From Chitinophaga pinensis (GTDB lineage Bacteria; Bacteroidota; Bacteroidia; Flavobacteriales_D; Crocinitomicaceae): a DNA stretch of 46,331 bases. Under the pieces are notes generated by a model. The model saw only the letters and a list, made by a program, of their open reading frames with translations. It did no database searches and was not told the DNA's origin. The DNA lies in assembly GCA_943324565.2 (NCBI GenBank), contig CALPMC020000014.1, positions 1 through 46,331 on the forward strand, written 5' to 3'. The number at the start of each line of letters is the position of its first letter. The first letter of the stretch is position 1. Of this stretch, positions 17,520 through 27,108 are shown in pieces. A program made the position numbers and the translations under genes.

Positions 17520-18586
17520 TAAATTGTTCGATTAGCATACATTTTTTGGTAATACTCTTTGTAGTCACCGCTTGTTATTCGATTAATCCATTCAGAATTA
17601 TTCAAGTACCAATCAACGGTTTTTTCTAGTCCCTCTTCAAAAGTAATAGAAGGTGTCCAACCTAATTCTTCTTCTAATTTAGACGCGTCAATGGCATATC
17701 GTTTATCGTGTCCCGCTCTATCTACAACATACGTGATTAGTTTTTCAGAATCACCTAGAGCTCTTCCTAGTTTTTTATCAAGCATTCGGCAAAGGAATAA
17801 AACTAATTCGATGTTTGTCCACTCGTTTAATCCACCAACGTTATATGATTCACCAACTCTTCCGTCGTGAAAAATTTTGTCTATTGCGCTAGCATGATCT
17901 TCGACCCATAGCCAATCTCGGATATTATCACCTTTGCCATAAACAGGAAGTGGTTTACTGTTTTTGATATTGTCAATCATTAATGGAATCAATTTTTCTG
18001 GAAAATGATGACTTCCGTAATTATTGGAGCAATTTGACATTTTTATTGGTAAACCATAGGTGTGAAAAAACGCCATTACAAAATGATCCGAAGATGCTTT
18101 TGAAGCTGAATAAGGACTTCTTGGGTCGTAAGATGTTTCTTCTGTAAACAATCCCTCATCTCCTAAGCTTCCAAAAACTTCATCCGTTGAAACGTGATGG
18201 AAAACATGTCCTTCTTCTTTCCCCCAGTTATCTTTAGCAGCTTGTAATAGATTCACTGTTCCTACTACGTTTGTCATTACAAAATCCATAGGACCTTCAA
18301 TCGAACGATCTACGTGAGACTCTGCAGCAAGATGAATGACATCAGTAATTGCATGTTTTTTAAAAACTAATTTAACAGCATCTGCATCCACGATATCTAC
18401 CTTTTCAAAGATATAATTCGGAAGGTTTTCAACGTCTGCTAAGTTGGATAGGTTTCCTGCATAAGTTAATTTATCCAAGTTAACAATTAAATAAGTTGGA
18501 TAAGATTTCAAAAACCTTCTAACAAGATGAGAACCAATAAAACCTGCTCCACCTGTTACTAATATTTTTTTTGTGTAATTACTCAT
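17519..18586 (-). CDS. rfbB: dTDP-glucose 4,6-dehydratase
   Basis: The 355-residue extended short-chain dehydrogenase has NAD-binding GGAGFIGSHLVRRF, the RmlB-typical LDKLTYAGNLSNL and HLAAESHVDRSI, the catalytic TDEVFGSLGDEG and YSASKASSDHFV (Tyr and Lys), and SNNYGSHHFPEKLIPL. It converts dTDP-glucose to dTDP-4-keto-6-deoxyglucose, the branch point to rhamnose and other 6-deoxy sugars. Neither the dTDP-glucose synthase nor later rhamnose genes (rmlC, rmlD) are in the window. It lies in the operon 2 bp after the 6-dehydrogenase gene. Confidence 0.96.
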   Translation of the reverse strand: MSNYTKKILVTGGAGFIGSHLVRRFLKSYPTYLIVNLDKLTYAGNLSNLADVENLPNYIFEKVDIVDADAVKLVFKKHAITDVIHLAAESHVDRSIEGPMDFVMTNVVGTVNLLQAAKDNWGKEEGHVFHHVSTDEVFGSLGDEGLFTEETSYDPRSPYSASKASSDHFVMAFFHTYGLPIKMSNCSNNYGSHHFPEKLIPLMIDNIKNSKPLPVYGKGDNIRDWLWVEDHASAIDKIFHDGRVGESYNVGGLNEWTNIELVLFLCRMLDKKLGRALGDSEKLITYVVDRAGHDKRYAIDASKLEEELGWTPSITFEEGLEKTVDWYLNNSEWINRITSGDYKEYYQKMYANRTI

Positions 18587-18588
18587 AT

Positions 18589-19893
18589 TTATAAGCTCCA
18601 GTATTCTAAATCTTTAATTTTTCCTTTATAGATTCCTTTTACATCTACAAAAACACCTTTTCCGTCTTTTAATAAACCTTTGAAGTATGATTCGTCTAAA
18701 CCAACGTAGTCTTTATGATTTACAGCCACGATTATTGCATCGTAATCTTTTCCTGCTTCTTCCACTAAACCAATATTGTATTCGTGTAGCATTTCGTTGT
18801 TGTCTGCATGAGGGTCTATTAAATCAACCTGAACATCAAAAGATAATAATTCATTGACAACATCAATTACTTTAGAGTTACGAATATCACTTACATCTTC
18901 TTTGAAAGTAGCTCCCATAATTAAGAACTTAGAAGATTGAATATGTTTTCCTTGTTTGATTACTTTTTTAACGGTTTGGTCAGCAATGTACGCACCCATT
19001 GAGTCATTTACATTTCTTCCAGCCATAATTACTTGTGCATGGTAACCGGCTTGTAATGCTTTGTGCGTTAAATAGTAAGGATCAACACCAATGCAGTGAC
19101 CGCCAACTAATCCAGGTGAGAATTTCAAGAAATTCCATTTTGTTCCAGCGGCTTCTAATACATCAAAAGTGTTAATTTTTAATTTATTGAAAATGATAGA
19201 CAACTCATTAATTAATGCAATGTTTAAGTCTCTTTGTGTGTTTTCAATGATTTTTGCAGCTTCCGCTACTTTGATTGTTGGCGCACGGTGAACACCAGCA
19301 GTAACTACTAATTCGTAGGTTTTTGCAATTTGTTCCAATGATTCATCGCAACAACCAGAAGCTACTTTAACAACATTTTGTAAAGTGTGTTCTTTGTCTC
19401 CTGGATTAATTCTTTCAGGCGAATAACCAACTTTAAAATCATCTTTGAATTTTAATCCCGAAAGTTGTTCTAAAATTGGAATACAATCTTCTTCTGTACA
19501 TCCGGGATAAACTGTAGATTCATAAACAACATAGTCTCCAGCTTTTAATACTTGTCCTACAGTTTTTGATGCACCCAAAAGAGGCTTTAAGTCTGGAAGG
19601 TTTTGATCATCGATTGGGGTTGGAACAGCAACTATATAAAACTGTACATCTCTTAAATCTTCTATGTTGGCAGTAAATTCAATATCACAACCATCAAAAG
19701 CAGATGCTTCCAATTCATTACTTGGGTCAATGTTCTTTTTCATCAAATCAACACGCGCTTGGTTAATGTCAAAGCCCACAACTTTAATTTTTCTTGCAAA
19801 TTCAAGAGCTATAGGTAAACCCACATATCCTAAACCTATTACAGCCAATTTAGCTTCGTGATTAACAAGTCTGTCGTAAATTAATGTACTCAT
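18589..19893 (-). CDS. UDP-N-acetylhexosamine 6-dehydrogenase (WbpA/TviB-like)
   Basis: The 434-residue nucleotide-sugar dehydrogenase has an N-terminal Rossmann motif VIGLGYVGLPIALEFA, the phrase VYESTVYPGCTEE, YSPERINPGDKEH, NTQRDLNIALINEL, the active-site Cys segment SPGLVGGHCIGVDPYYL, and the C-terminal domain with GATFKEDVSDIRNSKV. This form is that of enzymes oxidising UDP-GlcNAc or UDP-GalNAc to the uronic acid, as in WbpA, WbpO and TviB, and differs from the Ugd-type enzyme encoded at 22502-23818. With the neighbouring wbpB-, wbpE- and wbpD-like genes it most likely makes UDP-GlcNAcA, the first step to UDP-GlcNAc(3NAc)A. Confidence 0.92.
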   Translation of the reverse strand: MSTLIYDRLVNHEAKLAVIGLGYVGLPIALEFARKIKVVGFDINQARVDLMKKNIDPSNELEASAFDGCDIEFTANIEDLRDVQFYIVAVPTPIDDQNLPDLKPLLGASKTVGQVLKAGDYVVYESTVYPGCTEEDCIPILEQLSGLKFKDDFKVGYSPERINPGDKEHTLQNVVKVASGCCDESLEQIAKTYELVVTAGVHRAPTIKVAEAAKIIENTQRDLNIALINELSIIFNKLKINTFDVLEAAGTKWNFLKFSPGLVGGHCIGVDPYYLTHKALQAGYHAQVIMAGRNVNDSMGAYIADQTVKKVIKQGKHIQSSKFLIMGATFKEDVSDIRNSKVIDVVNELLSFDVQVDLIDPHADNNEMLHEYNIGLVEEAGKDYDAIIVAVNHKDYVGLDESYFKGLLKDGKGVFVDVKGIYKGKIKDLEYWSL

Positions 19894-19898
19894 TTCCT

Positions 19899-20939
19899 TT
19901 ATTTTGTGTAGATTAGTTGTTCATTTCTTACTTTATAAATTCTTTCGATAATATCTACTACCTTAAGACCTTCAAGCGCATTTGTTGTAGGTGAAGTTCT
20001 TCCTTTTAAAGTATCTATAACATTCGAAATTACATAATTATGATTTGCGGCAGAACCTTTATATGGTCCATAATCGTTAGCAGGATTTGATTCCTTTAAA
20101 ATAGGCATTTCGTATCCAGTAATATTACAAACCTCCACTTCATTCATATATTGGCCTCCAATTTTTACACTACCGTTTTTACCTATTATAGTCATTGAAG
20201 ATTCTAAGTTTTGATTAGCTACAGATGTTGAGTAATTAATACATCCCATACCGCCATTAATAAAATCAAAACTTACTAAACCTGAATCTTCAAAATCTGT
20301 TGAATCTTGGTGATTAAAGTCGGCAAATTTACCTTGAATATTATCAATATCACCAAAAAGCCAATACATAATATCAATAAAATGAGAAAATTGTGTAAAA
20401 AGCGTTCCTCCGTCCAAATCTTTAGTTCCCTTCCATCCCCCGGCTTTGTAATAACGAGCATCTCTATTCCAATAACAATTCAATTGAACCATATAGATAT
20501 CACCTAAAACACCGTCCGTAATAACAGATTTAATCCACTCAGAGGGAGGAGAATATCTATTTTGCATTACACAAAAAACCTGTCTTGAAACTTGAAGAGC
20601 CTTAAAAATTAACTTTTCACAGCTTTCTTTAGTTAGTCCCATTGGTTTTTCACAAACCACATGTTTTTTAGCTTCTAAGGCCATTAACGACTGTTCTGCA
20701 TGCAATCCGTTTGGAGTACAAACGTTTAACACATCGAATTCTAACCCACTGTTTAGTAAATCTTGAATTGATTGAAAAAATGGCACATTAAAATCCGTTG
20801 CATTACATTCTTCCATAGTGCGAACATCCACCATCGCAACTAATTCTCCTTCAGCATCGCGACGAATCATTTCTGCATGTCGTTTTCCAATGTGGCCCGC
20901 ACCTACAACTGCGAAACGAACTTTTTGATTGTTTGACAT
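19899..20939 (-). CDS. Gfo/Idh/MocA oxidoreductase, WbpB/WlbA-like sugar 3-dehydrogenase
   Basis: The 346-residue protein has an N-terminal NAD-binding segment VRFAVVGAGHIGKRHAEMI and the family Lys motif VVCEKPMGLTKESCEKL, followed by a C-terminal alpha/beta domain with GTKDLDGGTLFTQFSHFID. The size and sequence style match WlbA/WbpB, which oxidise C3 of UDP-GlcNAcA before amination. It shares 1 bp with the acetyltransferase gene upstream (TAATG) and sits 5 bp before the 6-dehydrogenase gene, which supports this role over the many other reactions of the family. Confidence 0.9.
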   Translation of the reverse strand: MSNNQKVRFAVVGAGHIGKRHAEMIRRDAEGELVAMVDVRTMEECNATDFNVPFFQSIQDLLNSGLEFDVLNVCTPNGLHAEQSLMALEAKKHVVCEKPMGLTKESCEKLIFKALQVSRQVFCVMQNRYSPPSEWIKSVITDGVLGDIYMVQLNCYWNRDARYYKAGGWKGTKDLDGGTLFTQFSHFIDIMYWLFGDIDNIQGKFADFNHQDSTDFEDSGLVSFDFINGGMGCINYSTSVANQNLESSMTIIGKNGSVKIGGQYMNEVEVCNITGYEMPILKESNPANDYGPYKGSAANHNYVISNVIDTLKGRTSPTTNALEGLKVVDIIERIYKVRNEQLIYTK

Positions 20940-21511
20940 TATTTTATTTTTGTAACGTTATTATTTTCTAATGTATATTCTTGATTGCTCTCTGGGCATG
21001 TTGCAAGTCCATTTTCATTAAATTCTAAACGATGACCATATTCACTCATCCAACCAATTTGTCTTGCAGGATTTCCGACCACTAAAGCATAGGGAGGAAT
21101 GTGTTTTGTCACAACTGAACCTGCACCAACAAAAGCATACTCGCCAATATCATGACCACAAACTATGGTTGCATTTGCTCCGATACTTGCTCCTTTTTTC
21201 ACTCTGGTTTTTGAATATTGTCCTCGTCTATTTACCCCGCTTCTTGGATTATTAACATTTGTAAAAACCATTGAAGGACCCAAGAAAACATCGTCTTCAC
21301 AAATGACACCTGTATATAACGATACATTATTTTGAACTTTAACATTGTTTCCAAGAATGACTTCGGGCGAAACAACAACGTTTTGTCCAATATTACAGTT
21401 TTCACCAAGTATACAATTTGACATTACATGTGAAAAATGCCAAATCTTTGTTCCTTTACCGATTGTGCAGCCCTCATCAACGATTGCCGTTTCATGTGCG
21501 TAGTAGTCCAT
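20939..21511 (-). CDS. WbpD/WlbB-like N-acetyltransferase, left-handed beta-helix
   Basis: The 190-residue protein is built of hexapeptide repeats ([47 protein letters not shown] and so on) typical of left-handed beta-helix acyltransferases, ending with [15 protein letters not shown] as in WbpD and WlbB. Those enzymes acetylate the 3-amino group of UDP-GlcNAc(3N)A using acetyl-CoA. The neighbours fit: the 3-dehydrogenase downstream, and the aminotransferase as the first gene of the operon. It acts in the cytosol, probably as a trimer. Confidence 0.92.
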   Translation of the reverse strand: MDYYAHETAIVDEGCTIGKGTKIWHFSHVMSNCILGENCNIGQNVVVSPEVILGNNVKVQNNVSLYTGVICEDDVFLGPSMVFTNVNNPRSGVNRRGQYSKTRVKKGASIGANATIVCGHDIGEYAFVGAGSVVTKHIPPYALVVGNPARQIGWMSEYGHRLEFNENGLATCPESNQEYTLENNNVTKIK

Positions 21512-21513
21512 TG

Positions 21514-22500
21514 TTATTTGATGATAAATTTATCAAAATTATTGTGTTCAGTTGCAATTAACTCAGCTGTTGACAATTTCTTAAAGTAGGCGTAAGTTCT
21601 TTTTAATCCTTCCTCTCTATTTATTTTTGGTTCCCAATTCAAAATTTCTCTTGCTTTCGTGATTTCTGGCCTTCTTTGTTTTGGGTCGTCAATTGGTAAA
21701 TCTTTATAAATCACCTTTTGACTAGTACCAGTAAGTTTAATTATTTCCTCTGCGAATTGAGAAATAGTAATTTCATCTGGATTTCCAATATTCATTGGTA
21801 AAGCGTAATCGCTATTTAACAAACGTACAATTCCTTCTACTAAATCATCAACATAACAGAAAGATCTAGTTTGAGAACCATCGCCAAAAATAGTTAAGTC
21901 TTCACCACGAAGCGCTTGACCAATAAATGCTGGTAAAACTCGTCCGTCATTCAGTCGCATTCTTGGCCCATAAGTATTGAAGATTCTAACAATTCGTGTT
22001 TCCAAACCATGAAAAGTATGATACGCCATAGTTATTGCTTCTTGGAAGCGTTTTGCTTCATCATAAACTCCTCGAGGACCAACAGGATTAACATTCCCCC
22101 AATATTCTTCTGGTTGTGGATGTACACTTGGGTCGCCATAAACTTCTGATGTTGATGCAATTAACAATCTTGCTCCTTTTGCTTTAGCTAAACCTAAACA
22201 ATTATGAATCCCTAAAGATCCTACTTTTAAAGTTTGGATAGGGATTTTTAAATAGTCTATAGGGCTTGCAGGTGAAGCGAAATGAAGTATGTAATCTAAT
22301 TTTCCAGGAATATGTATAAACTTAGAAACGTCATGATGGTAAAACTCAAACTGTTCTAATTTAAATAAATGTTCAATATTGTTTAATCTTCCTGTAATCA
22401 GATTATCCATTCCGATAACATGAAAGCCATCTTTTATGAATCTATCGCAGAGATGTGAGCCTAAAAATCCAGCAGCACCTGTTATTAATATTTTTTTCAT
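21514..22500 (-). CDS. UDP-glucuronate decarboxylase (UDP-xylose synthase)
   Basis: The 328-residue extended SDR has [14 protein letters not shown] for NAD, the UXS-typical [20 protein letters not shown], a catalytic Ser/Thr region [27 protein letters not shown], and [12 protein letters not shown] (Tyr and Lys). These phrases are specific to UDP-xylose synthases and separate it from epimerases. It converts UDP-glucuronate to UDP-xylose. The substrate comes from the Ugd-type enzyme encoded just upstream, 1 bp away, so the pair forms a two-step route from UDP-glucose to UDP-xylose. Confidence 0.94.
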   Translation of the reverse strand: MKKILITGAAGFLGSHLCDRFIKDGFHVIGMDNLITGRLNNIEHLFKLEQFEFYHHDVSKFIHIPGKLDYILHFASPASPIDYLKIPIQTLKVGSLGIHNCLGLAKAKGARLLIASTSEVYGDPSVHPQPEEYWGNVNPVGPRGVYDEAKRFQEAITMAYHTFHGLETRIVRIFNTYGPRMRLNDGRVLPAFIGQALRGEDLTIFGDGSQTRSFCYVDDLVEGIVRLLNSDYALPMNIGNPDEITISQFAEEIIKLTGTSQKVIYKDLPIDDPKQRRPEITKAREILNWEPKINREEGLKRTYAYFKKLSTAELIATEHNNFDKFIIK

Positions 22501-22501
22501 A

Positions 22502-23818
22502 TTACTTTAAAATTTGTTTTCTACCAATACTAGTGTAATAAAACCCCCTCTCATTCATCTCCTCTAAATCAAACAAATTTCTTCCGTCAAAAATAACAGC
22601 ATCGTTTAAAAGTGCTTTTATCTTATCAAAATCAGGATTTCTAAAAATTCCCCATTCTGTACAAATTAGCAAAGCGTCAGCTCCTTCCAATGTTTCATAT
22701 TCGTTTTGAGAAAAACTTATTTTATCACCTAGCAAGTTTTTAACATTTTCTATTGCTTCAGGATCAAAAGCAACAATCTTCGCACCCTCGTTTAATAGCA
22801 AATCTATTAGATAAAGCGATGGCGCTTCACGAATATCATCAGTATCGGGTTTAAAGGCTAATCCCCAAATAGCAATAGTTTTTCCTTTTAAATCTCCTCT
22901 AAAATAGTTTTTTATTTTTGGAAAAAGGATTGTTTTTTGGTCTTCGTTAACTTTAATAACTGAATTTAAAATTTCAAATTCAAAATTGTGCTCTTTTCCT
23001 GATTTAACCAATGCTTGAACGTCCTTTGGAAAACAAGAGCCACCATAACCAATACCAGGAAAAAGGAAACGTTTTCCGATTCGATCATCAGAACCAATAC
23101 CAATACGAACTTTATCAACATCAGCACCAACTAACTCACAGAAATTAGCAATTTCGTTCATGAAAGTTATTTTGGTTGCCAGAAAAGAATTAGCAGCATA
23201 TTTTGTTAATTCTGCTGATTTTTCATCCATAAAATAGATTGGATTTCCTTGTCGAACGAATGGTCTGTATAAACTTTCTAATATTTTTTTTGCTCTCTCA
23301 TCACTAGTGCCAATAACAATTCGGTCAGGTTTCATGAAATCACTAACAGCGTAACCTTCTCTCAAAAACTCTGGATTTGAAACAACGGCAAACTCTACTT
23401 GAGAATTAGCCGCTATTTCTTTATAAACCTTTTCTGATGTTCCAACAGGAACAGTACTCTTATCAACAATAACTTTATAGTTTTTGATTATTTTTCCCAG
23501 CTGATTTGCCACACCCAAGATGTAGGATAAATCTGCAGAACCATCTTCGCCTGGAGGAGTTGGTAAAGCAAGAAAAATTATTTCAGCATCTTCTACTGCT
23601 TCTTCAAGAGATGTAGTAAACACTAGCCTATTTGCTTTGATATTACGTTCAAATAAAGTGTCAAGGTCTGGTTCATAAATCGGAATCAGACCATTTTTCA
23701 TTTTTTCAACTTTATTTATATCAATGTCAACACATGTTACCATATTTCCTGTTTCCGCAAAACAAGTTCCAGTAACAAGACCGACATACCCTGTGCCAAT
23801 GACTGCGATTTTCTTCAT
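22502..23818 (-). CDS. ugd: UDP-glucose 6-dehydrogenase
   Basis: The 438-residue enzyme carries out the two-step oxidation of UDP-glucose to UDP-glucuronate. Motifs: [44 protein letters not shown], the catalytic Cys in [18 protein letters not shown], and the C-terminal [16 protein letters not shown]. It is distinct from the WbpA-like dehydrogenase in the same operon, so the cluster encodes two separate 6-dehydrogenases for different sugars. It is 26 bp downstream of the aminotransferase gene. Confidence 0.96.
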   Translation of the reverse strand: MKKIAVIGTGYVGLVTGTCFAETGNMVTCVDIDINKVEKMKNGLIPIYEPDLDTLFERNIKANRLVFTTSLEEAVEDAEIIFLALPTPPGEDGSADLSYILGVANQLGKIIKNYKVIVDKSTVPVGTSEKVYKEIAANSQVEFAVVSNPEFLREGYAVSDFMKPDRIVIGTSDERAKKILESLYRPFVRQGNPIYFMDEKSAELTKYAANSFLATKITFMNEIANFCELVGADVDKVRIGIGSDDRIGKRFLFPGIGYGGSCFPKDVQALVKSGKEHNFEFEILNSVIKVNEDQKTILFPKIKNYFRGDLKGKTIAIWGLAFKPDTDDIREAPSLYLIDLLLNEGAKIVAFDPEAIENVKNLLGDKISFSQNEYETLEGADALLICTEWGIFRNPDFDKIKALLNDAVIFDGRNLFDLEEMNERGFYYTSIGRKQILK

Positions 23819-23844
23819 GTGTAGTTAAGGTTTTATGATTGATT

Positions 23845-24975
23845 TTAATTATTTAAAAATTCAGCAACGCAATTTGTAATATATTCCAATTGTTCTTCTT
23901 GCATTTCAGTGTGAATAGGTAATGAGATCACTCTTTCTGTCAACCAATCAGTTGTTGGTAATTGTGTCTCAGCACTTCCAAAGCTTGCGAACATTTTTTG
24001 ACGATGGGCTGGAATTGGATAATAAATCATCGAAGGAACTTCTTTCGTTGCTAAATATTCATTCAATCCATCTCTGTTGTGACCTTCGAGAACTAAAGTA
24101 TATTGGTGAAAAACATGTTTTGAATCATCAGCTCTAAAAGGGATTTTAACACCTTTCATTGTTCCAAAAAACGCATCGTAATAATCTGCAGCTGCTCTTC
24201 TTGCATCAATATAATTGTCTAATTGACGTAATTTTATTCTTAAAACTGCTGCTTGAATTGTATCTAAACGCGAATTACAACCAACGACATCGTGATTATA
24301 TTTCACACTTTGCCCGTGGTTTGCAATCATTTTTATTTTTTGAGCAAGCTCTGAATCATTTGTAAAAATAGCACCACCATCTCCATAACAACCTAAGTTT
24401 TTCGATGGGAAGAAAGAAGTACAACCGATATGACCAATAGTCCCTGTTTTTACTACTGAACCATTTGTTAAATGATAATCAGAACCAATTGCTTGTGCAT
24501 TGTCTTCAACCACAAATAAATTATGTTTCGTAGCAATTTCCATTATTGCATTCATATTAGCAGCTTGACCGTACAAATGAACTGGAACAATTGCTTTTGT
24601 ATTTGGTGTTATTGCCTTTTCAATTTCATTTACGTCTATACAAAATGTATTTTTATCAACTTCAACAAAAACTGGTTTTAATCCTAAAAGCGCAATTACT
24701 TCTGTGGTTGCAATATAAGTAAATGAAGGAGTTATAACTTCGTCACCGGGTTTTAATCCCAAAGCCATCATTGCTATTTGCAACGCATCGGTTCCATTCG
24801 CACATGGAATTACATGTTTGACGTTTAAATATTCTTCTAAATCTTTTTGAAAGCTTGTTACTTCGGGGCCATTTATAAAATGAGCATTTCCAATTACTTC
24901 TAAAATTGCTTTATCAATCGATGGTTTAATCTTCTCATATTGAGCTGATAAATCAACCATTTGAATTTTTTTCAT
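23845..24975 (-). CDS. DegT/DnrJ/EryC1 aminotransferase, WbpE/WlbC-like
   Basis: The 376-residue PLP-dependent sugar aminotransferase starts MKKIQMVDLSAQYEKIKPSI and has CANGTDALQIAMMALGLKPG, ITPSFTYIATTEVIALLG, the EDNAQAIG segment that holds the cofactor ring, and the PLP lysine in TSFFPSKNLGCYGDGGA. It is in the operon with wbpA-, wbpB- and wbpD-like genes, which points to 3-amination of UDP-3-keto-GlcNAcA with glutamate as donor. It is the first gene of the polysaccharide operon and is preceded by an exact TAnnTTTG box. An ATG at 24960 is an alternative start. Confidence 0.93.
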   Translation of the reverse strand: MKKIQMVDLSAQYEKIKPSIDKAILEVIGNAHFINGPEVTSFQKDLEEYLNVKHVIPCANGTDALQIAMMALGLKPGDEVITPSFTYIATTEVIALLGLKPVFVEVDKNTFCIDVNEIEKAITPNTKAIVPVHLYGQAANMNAIMEIATKHNLFVVEDNAQAIGSDYHLTNGSVVKTGTIGHIGCTSFFPSKNLGCYGDGGAIFTNDSELAQKIKMIANHGQSVKYNHDVVGCNSRLDTIQAAVLRIKLRQLDNYIDARRAAADYYDAFFGTMKGVKIPFRADDSKHVFHQYTLVLEGHNRDGLNEYLATKEVPSMIYYPIPAHRQKMFASFGSAETQLPTTDWLTERVISLPIHTEMQEEQLEYITNCVAEFLNN

Positions 24976-24993
24976 TTAACTTTTTTAAGAGCG

Positions 24994-25001
24994 CAAATTT
25001 A
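24994..25001 (-). promoter_or_regulatory. Bacteroidota-type -7 box TAAATTTG, promoter of the polysaccharide operon
   Basis: This exact TAnnTTTG match lies on the - strand, 18 nt before the ATG of the aminotransferase gene. It is the only strong box ahead of the run of eight closely spaced genes down to the CpsB-type phosphatase. It lies in a 145-bp region shared with a divergent promoter. Confidence 0.5.
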
Positions 25002-25108
25002 CACAAAATCGAAACATGTTAAAATAAATTTTATATTAACAATACAATGCTAAAAAATCAGTTTTTAATAACTTGTATAAACCCAACAACATATCTTTTA
25101 CAATTCAT

Positions 25109-25116
25109 TAATTTTG
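25109..25116 (+). promoter_or_regulatory. Bacteroidota-type -7 box TAATTTTG
   Basis: This exact TAnnTTTG match ends 4 nt before the ATG at 25121. The distance implies that transcription begins at or beside the start codon. The same 4-nt spacing is seen at 9235-9242 and, with one mismatch in the box, at 30199-30206. Confidence 0.55.
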
Positions 25117-25120
25117 AAAA

Positions 25121-25876
25121 ATGAAAAATGTTTCTTTAATAGTCTTTCTATTTTTTTATACGTATTCTTTAAGTCAACGAAATGTAAAAGATTCAATTAT
25201 TGGTTCTCCTTTAATTGGAGTGCACTACGGAGGAAATTGGACTGCGGGTGATTTGGCTGAACGTTATGGTTATTTCAATCACGTAGGCGTTAGTGCAGGA
25301 TATAAAACTAATAAAAATTGGTACTATGGAATTGACGCCAATTTTATGTTTGGTAATCAAACAAGAATTTCGGGGATTTTTGATCATTTAGTGGACGACA
25401 AAGGAAATATTACAGATATCAATGGGGATACAGCTATAGTAGTAATTTACCCAAGAGGTTTGAATGTCAATGCATCGTTTGGAAAATTAATTCCAGTATT
25501 AAGTCCAAATTCTAATTCTGGGATTTTGATTCATATTGGAGCTGGGTATTTATTACACCGATTACGTATCGAAACAAATCAACAAGTTGTTCCGCAAATT
25601 GAATTGGATTACAAAAAAGGTTATGATAGATTAACTATAGGTGTTAATTTTCATCAATTTATTGGTTATTCGTTTTTGGCTAATTCTGGTGCATACAATT
25701 TCTATGGTGGTTTTTACATTCAAGAAGGATTAACAAAAAATCAACGAACTATTTTCTTCGATCAACCAGATGTTCCTGTTTCGACTGCAACAAGGTTAGA
25801 TATTCAATACGGTTTTAGATTGGGCTGGTATATTCCTTTTTACAAACGTCAACCTAAAGAATACTACTTCGATTGA
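25121..25876 (+). CDS. Secreted beta-barrel-like outer-membrane protein, hypothetical
   Basis: The 251-residue protein has an N-terminal signal peptide (MKNVSLIVFLFFYTYSLSQ), with the mature part probably starting at or near Gln19. The rest is rich in aromatic and Gly residues with alternating hydrophobic strands (GVHYGGNWTAGDLAERYGYF, KTNKNWYYGIDANFMFG, ILIHIGAGYLLHRL, TRLDIQYGFRLGWYIPFY), consistent with a small outer-membrane barrel. It shares 1 bp with the waaA start (TGATG), so it is cotranscribed with an LPS-core gene. A role in envelope biogenesis is inferred only from that coupling. Confidence 0.75.
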   Translation: MKNVSLIVFLFFYTYSLSQRNVKDSIIGSPLIGVHYGGNWTAGDLAERYGYFNHVGVSAGYKTNKNWYYGIDANFMFGNQTRISGIFDHLVDDKGNITDINGDTAIVVIYPRGLNVNASFGKLIPVLSPNSNSGILIHIGAGYLLHRLRIETNQQVVPQIELDYKKGYDRLTIGVNFHQFIGYSFLANSGAYNFYGGFYIQEGLTKNQRTIFFDQPDVPVSTATRLDIQYGFRLGWYIPFYKRQPKEYYFD

Positions 25877-27108
25877 TGCATGTGCTCTATAATTTTGTCA
25901 TAAGATTGTATGGAATTACAATCTTCATGTTTTCATTTTTTAATAATAAAGCTAATAGTTGGATCAACGGTAGAAAAAATTGGAGAAAGCAAATAGAGAA
26001 TTTACCTCAAAATGTAATTTGGTTTCATTGTGCTTCATTGGGTGAATTCGATCAAGGTTTGCCTGTTATGAAAGAAATGAAGTTGATTTATCCCAACCAT
26101 TTTTTATTGGTTACATTTTTTTCGCCTTCGGGAATGAATCATTATCACAAACGCATTCATTGTGTTGATTTAGCTATTTACCTTCCTCTAGATACCCCAC
26201 AAAACGCAAAGCTATTTATTCGATTAGTACGACCAAAACTAGCAGTATTTGTGAAATATGAATTTTGGGCAAATTACATTTTAGAAGCTAAAAAACAAAA
26301 CGTTAAGTTAGTTTCGATTGCAACTATTCTGCGAAAAAATCAAATTTACTTTAAAGTTTACGGTTTGTTTTTTAGAAATATTTTGCAATCCATCGATTAT
26401 TTTTTTGTGCAAAATGACGCTACAAAGACATTGTTAAATTCGATTGAAATTGAAAATGTAGTAGTTGTTGGAGACACCCGTTTCGACAATGTACTAGCCA
26501 ATAAACGCAACTTTGAATTTAAATTAGAGAATTCATCAACTAAACCCAGAGTTTTTCATGATTTCTTAAATGGAAAAAAAGCCATTATCTTTGGAAGTAG
26601 TTGGCAACCTGAGGAAGCAATTTTAGAGGAAAGTCTTTCTTTTTTAAAAAACGAAAAAATAATCTTAGCTCCTCACGATGTATCTGAAAGTAACGTTGCT
26701 CGTTTGGTAAAAAAATTCGGAAACATTGCGATTCGATTTACTCAATTTGAAAACTACAACCAACAAAGTATTCTTATTTTAGATACAATTGGTCACTTAT
26801 CTACTGCTTATTATTTTGGAAAAGTAGCATTTGTTGGTGGAGGTTTTTCGGGACAATTACACAACATTTTAGAACCTGCTGTATTTGGACTTCCTGTTTT
26901 TTTCGGACCAAAACATTCCAAATTTCCAGAGGCTGAAATATTCATCGAAGAAGGATTTGCATTTCATGTTGAATCCGCAATAGAATTTATAGAAAGATTG
27001 AATTCAGTTGCAGAAAATGATAAATCTCTTTCCAAAAAAGCAATTTTATTTATTGAGAAACAAAAAGGAGCGGCAACAAGAATTGCCAACGACTTCCATC
27101 AACTTTAA
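25876..27108 (+). CDS. waaA: 3-deoxy-D-manno-octulosonic acid (Kdo) transferase
   Basis: The 410-residue GT30-family enzyme transfers Kdo from CMP-Kdo to the lipid A precursor at the inner membrane. Features: an N-terminal membrane anchor (MHVLYNFVIRLYGITIFMF), IWFHCASLGEFDQGLPVM with the catalytic-region Glu, VFVKYEFWANYILEA, the donor-side IIFGSSWQPEE, ILAPHDVSES and FVGGGFSGQLHNILEPAVFG. The ATG at 25876 is preferred; it shares the A of the preceding gene's TGA. The 3' end overlaps dtd on the other strand by 4 bp. Confidence 0.94.
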   Translation: MHVLYNFVIRLYGITIFMFSFFNNKANSWINGRKNWRKQIENLPQNVIWFHCASLGEFDQGLPVMKEMKLIYPNHFLLVTFFSPSGMNHYHKRIHCVDLAIYLPLDTPQNAKLFIRLVRPKLAVFVKYEFWANYILEAKKQNVKLVSIATILRKNQIYFKVYGLFFRNILQSIDYFFVQNDATKTLLNSIEIENVVVVGDTRFDNVLANKRNFEFKLENSSTKPRVFHDFLNGKKAIIFGSSWQPEEAILEESLSFLKNEKIILAPHDVSESNVARLVKKFGNIAIRFTQFENYNQQSILILDTIGHLSTAYYFGKVAFVGGGFSGQLHNILEPAVFGLPVFFGPKHSKFPEAEIFIEEGFAFHVESAIEFIERLNSVAENDKSLSKKAILFIEKQKGAATRIANDFHQL

